Shown piece after piece: positions 31,721-42,698 of a stretch of DNA of 64,000 nt. The notes below the pieces were generated by a model. That model saw only the letters and a list, made by a program, of their open reading frames with translations, did no database searches and was not told where the DNA came from. Where the stretch lies: assembly GCA_013423325.1 (NCBI GenBank), contig BLJB01000030.1, forward strand, positions 124,204-188,203, read 5' to 3'. The DNA is from Usnea hakonensis. Taxonomy: Eukaryota > Ascomycota > Lecanoromycetes > Lecanorales > Parmeliaceae. The translations under genes were made by a program, and so were the position numbers. Every line of letters starts with the position of its first letter. The first letter of the stretch is position 1.

Positions 31721-32446
31721 CCGCCAGGTCAAGGTCGCGAAGGCACGGGATGTCGTGCGAGAAATCTACTTCGACGTGGTTGAAGGGATTGGCGTATTCG
31801 AACATGGAGACGCGCCAAACCACGAAGAACCGCAAGCGACAAAGGGCTTCCTACACACAGTATCATTTTATGACCTCGTACAGTGGGCCCTGCTAGCCAA
31901 GCCAGACATCGAGTACAAGAAGGGGAAAGAGAAGGAGAATCCATTCAGCCACTAGGCATTGCTGACGACGTGTGGGATTTACAGGGGGTGTGGCAGGTAT
32001 GTGCAAGGTGGAATGTTTTTTCTTTTGTGTCGCAAAAGGGTTTCCAGGGGAGGGAGACACAATACTCCATGAATGCCACGGAAAATAAGGATAAAGAGAA
32101 TATGAATGTTTAAGTAGCCCACGTTAATTTACACCAACATCCCGTGGAGGACAGTGTCAAATGTACTATCGCACATAGTAGCAAGAAGTTGTTCATTTAT
32201 TCATAAGCTATTTGGCAAATCTGCTACTATCATATACAACATAAGCTGCGGCAAATATAGCAACCTCTCTATGAGTCCCCATCAAAGATACAACAAGCGC
32301 TCAGCCAGATACGGTAGCAAATAAAGCAAAACCGCACGTTGGAAATTTCAACGACAGTCTCAACAAGCAAATAAGCAAAGTAAGAGCTGCAAGACATAAA
32401 CTCCTTCCCTCTTCTCGTCACTCCAAAAAGCCCACGATACACGATA
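31713..32446. other. Gap downstream of the serine-recombinase gene
   Basis: An 80-residue plus-strand ORF (31713-31955) is charged and protein-like (KVAKARDVVREIYFDVVEG) but has no recognisable family. The remainder, to 32446, is AT-rich and holds the 3' region of the recombinase gene. Confidence 0.35.
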
Positions 32447-35400
32447 TCATCTTTTTCTTTTCCTTGAACCCGAAGCTTTTAGCACTATCATACCCGCCTC
32501 TTGCGCTGCCAAAGCCGCCTCTTGCGCTAACAAAGTCGCCTCTTGCACTGCCTTGGACCGAGATTTTCTGGTCACACGGTACGATGCATTCTTATGGTCA
32601 AGACACTTGTCTCCGTTACCAGGCGGCGCTAACAAACAACATCCCTCAACGTCACAGTACCTCAGTTTTGTCGCTGGAGTGCCTGCGATGTAGCAACCAA
32701 GTGAACACCAAGCCATCCGCGTCGTTGAGGGTCTTGTACAACCTGGGTTGGAACACTGAATTTTCCTTTCCACTGGACTCTTATGGCGAGAGCACGTAGC
32801 TCCATTGCCAGGCGGCATCACATTAGTACAGCCCTCGGTCTTACAGAACCTCACTTCTATCCTTGGAGTTACAGCCAGGTAGCACTCAATCGAACAGTAA
32901 GGTCTGCGCGATGTTGCGATCTCTGTGCAATCTGGATTGAGACATTCCTCACACACAAGGTCATTGTGGCAGTGGAAGCAGCGGCAGTTGCAGATGATGT
33001 CACATACGCACTGGCCGTACACACAAGCGCATTCTCTTTCTCCCTTGCAGTAAGCGCACATGCACTGGCATAGAATCGAATGTTGGTCCTTATCGGCCGT
33101 TGATTCGCATGAGCAGATCGACCCTTCAATATGGGTATGGATATCCAGGTTGGAGGGGCTGATTTTAAGGTTCTCCGTCAGAAATGATGCCCACCGAGCC
33201 TCCCTCTTGGGTCCAATGCACTTTTCTTCGGCGTTTACCTGTTTTAATTCGAGAGGCACGCTTCTTGACCCATTGAGCTGGCTAAGACCCCAAGCTTTTC
33301 CAAAGGCTTCAGCGGCGTGCGCGTGTCGATTCACAGTGGCTTCGATTACGGCTGATAGATCTACCTTGCTGCACCATATAATAGGCTGTACAGTAGGAAT
33401 ATTTACCGAAGATATTGGTGCGCGAAAAGCTTTTCTGGAGTACTCGTCCCACTCAGTGACCGCGTCAAGGCTGGCGAAGGTTGAAGAGAGTTGCATACTA
33501 TCGCGACAATTGACCGTAGTTTGATAGTCCCACAAAAAGGCGAGCGCAAGATGATTGTTGTTTTGACAGCTAACGAAGTACTCTTGAAGATCGTAAACGA
33601 ATGATTCCTTGCGCATTACACGATCCAGCGAGACTGCGACAAGACATGTGTTCCTTGTTTGTCCATCCATAGTCAATTTGATGGACGCTAGCGATTCTCC
33701 AGTAGACGCTGAGATACCGTTGTCCCTGAGAACGATTGTTGGAAATCCTGGAGGCAGCAATCTCTTCATAAATTCGTGTTGGCGCTCCAATGAGGGAATC
33801 TCTTCATTTCTACCTCGCCTTTGCCCATTAGGTGAGACTCTGCAGTACAGAACCAATTCCTCAATATCGTGATCTCGGAAGGCTACCCTGAGAAGCTCAT
33901 GAAGAGCTTTGATTGGTTTCGTGTCAGAGTTCACAAGCACACGGGTCTGGGCGGTCATGCTTCTCATATACCACCCACGTTGAATAGTGAGTTGTCGGCC
34001 TAAGGTACCAGAGTCAGTGACTAACGAATAATTACAGCCTTATATTAACATGCCTAATAGAACCTGTTCCTCGACTACAGAATGAATGTCACCGACGTCA
34101 TACCATTCACTGCGTTTCACCCCATCTCCTTTGCAGGATCTAGTTACCCAACGACCCTGTACTCGCTGTATTCTTTCGACAAATGGCTGGACTTCGTCTG
34201 ATCTTCGTGTCAAGCGATCCGGGTTAGCAGTAAGAATCGTGAAAGGTCGGTCAAGACGATCGAACAGTCGTGATGGGAGTTGTCTGTCAGATAAAGGATG
34301 TACCGATGAGGAACAGACTTCGATGGCAACGATGAGCTTTGTATTCTCCGCCAGCGGAAACACCTCATCGAATGGATTCATGATCATACTCCAAAGTTGA
34401 CTTGCTATGGAATCCCTTTGAGTATCGGTAGACTGCCGTAAATAGAAAAAGACAGTAGTTGGTAGGTTACCACTACTTGAGACAGGCGAGTGCTCGATCG
34501 TCATAGGCTCAGTAGTACTGTGCACTGATATAGCTTCACGAAGACGAGGACTCAAGACATTGTCGATGAACCTTATGTTGTATTCTCCGTCCGGGCGGAA
34601 GACTTTGTACGTGGCAGGGCTGCGCGTATAGTAATATGGCTCTGTATGAATCCAGTTGCTCTGACGACTACTGCCAACTCCAGCAATGAGATGGTCCATA
34701 GCAGTGTCAATGGTCTCTGGTTCTGGATATTCAGAGAAAACCATCATCAGTGTCCCTTTATGCTTGGCGACTGTATTCTCAACAACATGCACTTGAGATA
34801 GCAAGCTAGTTAAGTTCGAGACCAGGAAGAATGACGGCTTCATCAAGTCTAGATTCGGTCGATCGGCTGACTTGGTCGAGCAGGCAATGCAAAGGACAAG
34901 CCAAGTATTGCTAATGCTTCTTTCAACTCCCGAAATGTCATGCTGACTTGCCAGTACTTGCAAAGCGCTTTTGTCCTGCAGTGCGGATTGTAGGGCGTGA
35001 CCATAGAGGTCTTCAATTGGATGCCGTAGACAGGCCAGTGAGGCATCTAAGAGAGGGTCTGAGGAGGATAGGGTGGGCTGCGTGGGTCCTACAGGCTAAG
35101 TCAGCTTGCATCAGACCACAAATGGTACGGTCAGGCCTGCTATGACCTACCGTTCAGAGGCCATGGCCAATAAGACACATTTGACTTCACAGCTTCAATG
35201 ATACGCGTGATGTCGACCGGGTTCAATCGAAGAGAAGCTCGTAGAAACCAAGACATTTCCTGGAATGACCTTCTGAACGAGCTAGGGATGACGGCGTTCC
35301 CAATCTTCAGCTCCACCAGCTGCACGTATTTATGGGAACACAGCGGCTCGATGTTGCTAGTTGATAGGATCCGACTCCCTTTAAGGCGATCAGCCCTCGT

Positions 35401-35691
35401 CGTGGCCCAATTATCGAATCCGAAGCGAAGATAAACCGCGTCATCTGTAACCCAGGAGCAAGTTATTGAGGCTTTCCTTGTGGCCAGCTCATGAAAAACT
35501 TCCAGCGTCTCCATCGAGATGTCTTGCAGACGGTATTGAAGAAGACTACCGAGGACTGGTGTTGGTTTCGATATGATACTGAACGTTGAGGAGGTCTCAA
35601 GAACTGCATCCTCGAGTAGACCATTGATCTCAGTCTCTATGGCAGCAATGACTGAGGTGCAGGTCGACTGCCAGCTTGGGACCTCAGACAT
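32447..35691 (-). CDS. Tandem serine-recombinase-domain protein with Cys-rich C-terminus
   Basis: Proposed exons 35691-35151, 35088-34093 and 33999-32447 give 1029 residues in frame. Intron 1 is well formed (GTAGGT...CTGTAG). Intron 2 has a good branch and acceptor (ACTGAC, CTTAG) but a weak GTGACA donor, so two separate genes are the alternative. The first catalytic domain holds FYLRQSTDTQRDS (Arg ~398, Ser ~400) and PDRLTRR (~471-475). The second (in the last exon, counted from its ATG at 33967) holds LYCRVSPNGQ (Arg43, Ser45), SLERQ and SLDRVMR (Asp115, Arg116, Arg119). Both keep the serine-recombinase RxS and DRxxR residues. Local residues ~284-459 carry dozens of Cys, including two copies of C..PxCT..S.R...CS..CY.A.TP...R.C...GC...PPGNG..C..HK. 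The tail is an Ala/Gln helix ending SRKRKR, NLS-like. Likely a nuclear DNA recombinase or a domesticated derivative. Confidence 0.75.
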
Positions 35692-36419
35692 GGTGACTGT
35701 ATATGTCAGCGAGTGTCATTGCAAGCCCGTGGTGACCCGAGGGGATGAGATTGGAGACGACCAACGCACATTGATGTTACTTACTGCTTGCGAGGCTGAC
35801 ACTTCCGATGGCTGCCGTTCACGATGCTTATGGCAGTGACTGAGATGTTGTAGCAATCCCGCCCGGTGTCTGGTATCACGGTCACTGCAAGGGCAGTGCT
35901 ACGGTTGCAGACGTGTCATTGTAGAAGAACGGACGAGCAAAAAAAGAAGGAAAAGCCAGCCCTCTAGCGAAAAGCTGTGAAGAACAAGGAAGGAGCAGCT
36001 CGAGCAGATGATATCATGGGCGCGTGGCACTAAGGCCGGACTAAAATCCCGGGCGCTCTTGCCGCTCAAGATGACGAAACAGCACCATTGCAACTGTACT
36101 TTACAGATAGCCAGCAGATTTAAATCCGCTGGCTTTCATTAAGATGTAGTTTGGGATGATATGCTACGACGAGCTTCTTTCCCGCTCTCCATCTACAAGA
36201 AACAAGGTACCGCCCCACAGACAACGAGGGAGTGACACGAGAGCGCTTGTCGAGTCAAGACCACCCTGTCAAGACCACCCTGCATTTATGACAGGACTCG
36301 ATTTGCTGATGGATAGTGGTTCAACATCAACATCTCCCTTCTTCCTCCCAAGCAAATCTAGAATATCAACCGCGGCCATTGAGTCCAACCCATTTCCCCA
36401 TCAAACAACGGAGCGACGA
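35692..36419. promoter_or_regulatory. Upstream region of the recombinase gene with one arm of an inverted repeat
   Basis: Contains the promoter side of the recombinase gene. 35938-35989 matches the reverse complement of 42080-42133 (shared core CCCTCTAGCGAAAAGC with purine-rich flanks). No intact ORF. Confidence 0.45.
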
Positions 36420-37010
36420 CAAGGGTGAGGATGAGGTGGAGCGTCACTGTAGACCAATTATTAGTTTTTACTAGCGTAGCTTAAGCATACACTCAGCGTA
36501 CCTGTCCTCGATCGTGTTGACGTTCACAAGAAGGCCATAGAGAGCGAAGGACTGGCAAGTGCTCTGACCCATACAGGTAGGTCCATGAATCGTCGTGTCG
36601 CTCGTCCACTGATAGTAGAATGTCAGCTATGTTGAACAGCATCCCTTTTCGCCACGCACATCACCATTCATGATATTGCCAACCTGAAAATGACTGCCCA
36701 GGACTGACGTGTGGTGGACACTCCCACGACATCCCAAGTCTTGCTGACAAACGACAGACCTTTCAATAGAGTGACACAGCTTGTCTCTGCCATGACAACG
36801 TTGTACCAGTCTTCGGAGACGTTGAGGACAATTTGCTTAACGTTGGCTGGCCTTGGATCAGCATGCCGCATTGTTCTCTGGGCGAGGCAAACGTACACGC
36901 ATCAATTTCCGGAGATCTCCCATGACTGCCATCCTAGACCGTGGCTGTCTCTCGAAGAGTGTCTGAGTCGGGTCGAAATGAGGTGGTGGAGGTGGTGTGG
37001 GTGGTCGTTT
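36420..37010 (-). pseudogene. Possible multi-exon gene fragment of unknown family
   Basis: A minus-strand exon-like stretch (36898-36700; IVLNVSEDWYNVVMAETSCV, then WDVVGVSTTRQSWAVIF) ends at CAG|GTTGGC. After a CTATCAG acceptor comes WTSDTTIHGPTCMGQSTCQS and LYGLLVNVNTIED, ending at CAG|GTACGC. After a CTACAG acceptor a short exon closes with a stop. The regular exon-intron pattern suggests a real gene or a young pseudogene. No start and no domain recognised. Confidence 0.3.
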
Positions 37011-39500
37011 TGAAGGGACTATGAGACAGGGTGGTCCATGGATTGTTCGGTGGTTGAGAAGAGTGAAATGAAACCCTTGGGCATATCAGCGTGCATTCCC
37101 GGGCGGAATATTGTGCAGTAATGTGAAACATGTAGAAAGAGGAGATCGGAACGACTACCGCATACTGTGCAGAGCTGAAGCTTACGTGGATTTGAAGGAC
37201 GATCGGTGCTGCTTATGTAATCATACTTCCGACTTCAGCATGAGACTTCTCGAAAGAGTACGATAGTCGTTGCTCATCTTTCCTCTGCTTGCCTTGAACA
37301 GGAGCAAACATCTCGATGACTATAGGCATTCATTGATAATTTGTCTGCCCACTTATACGAGATGCGCCTCCTTAAAGATCAAAGCCCCAAAGATCCCGGT
37401 CAAGATCCAAGCTGACCACAGGTATTGTCATCTCTCTCACCAATAGTGCCTATGAAGGTAACCACACCTTGATCGATATTGTCCATTCCGTGACTGCAGT
37501 TCCCTCAAATATTTTCGCTCTCGCCGTCGCCAGATACACTCTATCCTTTCACCTCACCTCTTCATCCTCACAGCTCATCTTCATGTCTACAAGACAAATT
37601 TGCCTAACCAGCGTCGCCTAACGTACAGACCGGCATGATTGCCAACTCTCGCCAGCAATCAAAACATCTCTCACGATAAGTTCTACCAAGTCCTGGGATG
37701 TCTGGGTATCGGCTAACAAGATCGTCTACGAGCAGTCTTCGAGCCTTTCCAGGAACAAAAAACGACATGGCATCTCAGCATGTTATTCTTGGAAGACCGT
37801 ATACTCTCAGATCCAAGAGACTCTCAGTGTATATTCAAATGATACCTATACCTCAACCTGGTGTTGGGAATGCTGGCCAAAGATTGGACGTCAACTTGTC
37901 CGAATATTACGAGGGTCAATGACGATCTCGTTCACACCACCGAGCTGCTCTGAATATACTGTCTTAATGAGGTTATGACTGAATTGCCGAAGCCATATTT
38001 TGACTTAGAGGGCGTCAGGATCGTACAGCGCTCGGAAAGCTTGGCAGTTTCCGAGATCTCTCAACATCGTAGGAATGGCCTATGGAAGCGCCAACTTGCC
38101 AAGCTTGATTGTAAGCTGGGTACTGCATATGGAATTGATGGCAATGAAGCACCAGAGCCGGAAATTCGAGTGTACTTTGTAACTTATGAGGATTTCGCGT
38201 ACAGTAGTTGGCATAGGCACAGAAATCCGTCAATATCCAGCGTGGAGTTATGATCCGGAGAGTTCGTGCTGGCTTCGACGAGTGTCTATTATCTCTGCGG
38301 ACATTATACATTGCGGATATTAATATTTGCTTCAGATGGGCCTTACATCCCAGGATCGTACAACATTTTTGACCAGCTGACTCCCAGCGCTTGGGTATAC
38401 TCCTTCCAACAGCGCCAAGTATGTAGCTTCTGTAATCAAGAGATTTTGACCTCTGTCCGCAAAGTACGTGAAAGTGATTTTTTTTTTGAACACATTCCCG
38501 AGTCTATCACTGATTCTAAAAGACCAGAACACCCCAGATTAATGAACATTCAACTTGCCGATATGTGACAGAAAGATGCCGTTTGTTCACAGCAAGGCTG
38601 ATTGAAGAACGGTGGTCTTGAGTATTACGGCAGCCTCGAAAATATCTACTGTCTCAGACTGGCACTTAAGTCATACCATCTATGTATCCAAATCTGACTA
38701 CTTACGCAACTGCATCCTCGTGTGAAAGACTCGCATAGGGGAAAAACCGCAGTTAGTTCTCGAATCTCGTTTGTAGCTACCGCAGTGAACTCTCTAACAC
38801 CTAACCCAGTTGGTGGAGTTTCAAAACATGGATCATACACACACACGCTCTTAGCCTACTGTGCTCTTTGCCTCCGTCTCTTACATACAAGCCAGAGAAA
38901 AGCTCATTGTACAGGACCTCTAAGACCGTCCTGCGCGTCGAGCTACCTAAAGTCCCGACCTCGCGTCTTCACCTTAGTTTCTTACAACACAATCCTACAA
39001 CTTGTCCCTACATCACATTCCTACCTCGCAGTATAACACCTTTACCAGCGAATTGGAAAGACAGCCAATTGATCACACAGCAGCAAAGCAGTGCTTTAAA
39101 CAGTGGAGTCCCTGGCCAGAGAATCTGCTTTTACCAGCCGAACGAGTACCGGGATCAGGATGAAGAAGACAGCCAAAGCACTGCGTTCAAGTAAGATATC
39201 TCGAGGTAGTCAAATCCGGGCTGTCGTATTCAATTCAGGATCTGGTTCAGAGGCCTGGTGGTTTGGGGCCTTCAAGTCGAATACCCAATCCTGATCTCCA
39301 CAACAGCAGATTGACTGCTGTGCTCAGATTTCTACCTAAGAGCAACGCCATCATTGAGAGTCTCATTCACAACCGCGCTTCGAGCTAACATCTGTACTTC
39401 TTAGCACCGCGACAACAGAGCCTCAAGAGCATATTGAATCGGAACCTTGGTATCTCATCAGTCCTTCTCGTGCTGCAAGCATGCCTCTTAGATCAACGAC
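37010..39500. other. Gap with short unassigned ORFs
   Basis: Plus-strand ORFs at 37698-37922, 37975-38253 and 38868-39194 have no recognisable family and no shared frame. Some may be eroded 5' exons of the relic starting at 39.5 kb. No RNA gene or repeat seen. Confidence 0.3.
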
Positions 39501-39530
39501 GACAAGGACATCATCTTTGCTTCTCTTCAA

Positions 39531-41258
39531 GTGTGCACGTCAACTCAAAGATCAAGCAACCGCCGTGACAATGATACTACCCAGACCGTGTCCACCATTT
39601 CCCAGGAAGTACCCACAAAAGCAATTTTATTTAGAGTCGTAACAAGATCGCAAGCTACCGGAACAGTCATCCAGGCGCCAAGAGCTAAATCCTTGTCCAT
39701 ATCTCTGGAAATTGTCTCTCCTGCTGCAGCTCCTACCAAACGAAGAGGTCGGCCCGTAAGATACCCACGAACATTCTCTGCAGAATTGATGCTGCATACA
39801 TAGATGGTGTCGCGCTTGAGGGTGAATTTGTCAAACCTTACTTTCGCATTTCCAAACCTCACTTCTTCCCCCAATAGCGTACTTCCTCGTCGAAATTATC
39901 GCTTTACACTTAGTACTACCGGATTACTTCATCGCATCAAGAGTTGCCGGAAGTGCAGGCTTCACCGACTCGTAGTCTGGAAGATAGCTCCGACACCTAT
40001 GATTGCATTCATAAGCACCGGAGTCTAGTTTCCCGCTTTAGAAGACGATGTTAGAGGATATTGTAAGAATTTTTGCGTACTACTAGACTACTTTAGATTT
40101 TACATATCTCACTTAACCGGAAGGTTGCTGGGATTCTATCTCTGTAAACTCGACGTTAGTAAAAGTGGCTGGCTCGCCTAGGATTTTACACGCCATACGC
40201 CGCTGCGGCCTTGGTTCGTGCTACCAATGGCCAGCTCAGATTTCCGGCGTAGAATGAATTTCATCTACACGGTGATGAAGAATATCCACTTAGCATACTA
40301 AAAAGACGCTCTGCAAAGCAGTTCAGAACACTATGTAGTACCCTAGGTTTTGAACCTCAAGTGACACCGAATTTCCAGACTTGGTATTTGGGAGATGTCT
40401 GTCTCGCCGACTACAAACTTCCAATGGACTGGGATATGCTAGGGCATATACCATCTGGTGCTGCCCAGGTACTTCTGCTACCGAGTGAACCGCCTAAGCT
40501 GACAATAGGTTGGGCAATCCAACCCTTGAATCCTCATGTAGTCAACCATAGTGTCAGCCCTTTGACGAGTCAGGAAGACGCGACAAACCTAAGGACAAAC
40601 TACTAGGACCTTGCATCCAACCCGAAATGTGTTTTCCAACAACACCCAAGTAAGAGTCTCCAAACAAGACCCATGGAATTGGTAATCCAGACATTTCAAG
40701 CGCGCTTCGCAATATCAACGCCCAGGAAGAAGACACCGGGGAAGCAGATCCAAACTTAAATTTGCTTCGCAACTCTGACACTATAGCAAGATTCTCAAGG
40801 TGCCATATTCCGCATTCCGTTCGACGAGAGCACTGCCATAGAACAAGTCGCGCAATTACAGGAGCAGATCGCAGCGCCAAGGAGAACTCTCACATACGGA
40901 GTTAAGAATCAAAGCCGTGGTGGAATTCGTCGCATATCAAGACAATGCCAGTAATCTTTTTGGACACCAATTTTGGCATTGGAAGACAAGTCAAGACAAA
41001 CAGGAAATAGAGAGGACCATCGTTTCTACGATCCAGGCATCAGATGGGGCAGTCACAAGGCTGATCGACGAATTCCCAGGCATGGAGGATGTAGCAGCGA
41101 GCCAGGAGAATACAGAACTTCTGCCCAATTGGCTTCACAAAGGAAACCACATTCAACATCCTGGCCGGAATCACGCTCTCGCTCGCATTCTTTTCCGTTT
41201 GTGGGTTGTTATGGAACAATTCCAAGAAAGCATGAAAGCATCCCGGGTGAATACTTAG
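39531..41258 (+). pseudogene. Relic of the coiled-coil family (copy C)
   Basis: Plus strand. 39531-39803 has an AT-hook-like core (PTKRRGRPVRYP). From ~40.27 kb: SAKQFRTLC, FQTWYLGDVCLADYKLPMDW followed by DMLGHIPS. These match TAAQFRALL and EQSWCLGDICPDE with FPQSWDALGELPPKKR in copy D. From 40.9 kb: VAQLQEQIAAP, a frameshift, FVAYQDNASNLF, LIDEFPGMEDVAASQENTE and LPNWLHKG. Motif order equals that of the other copies. Multiple frameshifts make it non-functional. Confidence 0.7.
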
Positions 41259-42698
41259 AGATGCAATCAGATAGAAAACATCATACTTCTGAGATTCCAC
41301 CATGACATCGCTCAATGCTACTCGTGACACTATTGCTACCTCAATAAGTAGGCTCACAGCGTGGTGTAAGCTCACACCATTGCCATACCCTAGACAACCT
41401 CAATGCAGCAGTCAAACTTCTGCGCTGTTGGGCGGAATCAAGAGGTCCGCTCTTTCAAAAATCCGCGGTCACTGCAACGAATCTCCATCTTTCCACTTTC
41501 AGCCAACGGCTAAGGTGTCTTCTCGACCACCCTGCCTCCTGATGGACTTTTCTTCAGATAAAGACAGAACTTGATGCTTCCCATGATGTGCCAACCTCCA
41601 GTAAAAGTCATCACCTGTAGAGGTATGGACTAGTACAATAGTAATTTCTGCAAGCATTATGCTGGCCTACAAGAAATGTAATCTATCAACAGAGTGACGT
41701 CCACAGGGTTGGTTCCGTAAGCAAATGAATTACACCCTGCCACCCCGTTTATATGGAAGCCAGTCATAGGGTCTGGATGTATATGGAAGCCAGTCATAGG
41801 GTCTGGATGGGGCACGGGATCTACGTTATGACATGTACCTTACCCAACGCAAGTTGATCTGATTTCAAATCACCGTAATTTTTGAGAGTGTTCCGTGTCT
41901 AGGATTGGTCTGAAAGCTCCACTAGGCACTTTACAGTTTACGTCACGTCTCGGTCGAAGCTTAATTCCGGATGCAGCCTAGCTTACTGCAGAAATCATGC
42001 AATAAGGTAGTGAAGAAAGCGACTAGCGTAATTAGCGTCTCTTTAGCGTCCTGCACAGATATCTTCACTCGTGTTGTTCTCTCTTGCTCCTCACGCTTTT
42101 CGCTAGAGGGCGGCATTTTTCTTTTTTCTTTTGCCTCATTCTTCATCTTCAGTAGTAGTCGGTATCATCATCGTCATCAGAAATCTACATCAACTACGAC
42201 AGCATACACAACTGCAGCTACCACAGCCTCTGCAAGACCGGTCTGAAGAACCCAGGTATGAGTCATTTCTTCAAACCTCACTTTTACCCCAGCCTTCAAA
42301 CCTCACTTTTATCCAGCTTTCCACCGTTTTCCACGCGTTTCCACCCAACCACCTCGAACAACACTGCTAACACAATACAACAGAAAAAAACAGCATATAC
42401 AATCAATCAGAAGCACACCATCATCACTGTAAGCCAGTTTTCTCTTTCACCCACAAGCTCCTTCAAGTCATTGCAAGAGCATCGTGATTTTTTCGTAGCT
42501 GTGCCCGCACTCGACACAAACCAGCACTTACCAAATTTCACACAAACCCACGCTTGACACAAATATCCACCTTTTCTCTATAAAGCATCCTTGCTTTCTC
42601 CTTGTCTGGTATCATCTACTTCATCAAAGGCAGCCGTCTTACACGTAGCATTTCGCGAAGATCTTAGACTAACGGTCATTCTAGTGCCCGGATTCAAC
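41259..42698. promoter_or_regulatory. Upstream region of the SF1 helicase gene
   Basis: Contains a 30-bp tandem duplication (41751-41780 and 41781-41810, unit ATATGGAAGCCAGTCATAGG plus 10 bases), the second arm of the inverted repeat (42080-42133) and a CT-rich, CA-rich leader before the ATG at 42699, including a short duplicated phrase CTTCAAACCTCACTTTTA (42276-42315). Confidence 0.5.

Noticed and set aside
32447..36100. Terminal inverted repeats or target duplications around the recombinase gene
   Set aside because: Looked for matching ends at 32.1-32.4 and 35.7-36.1 kb and saw none convincing, so I do not draw an element boundary.
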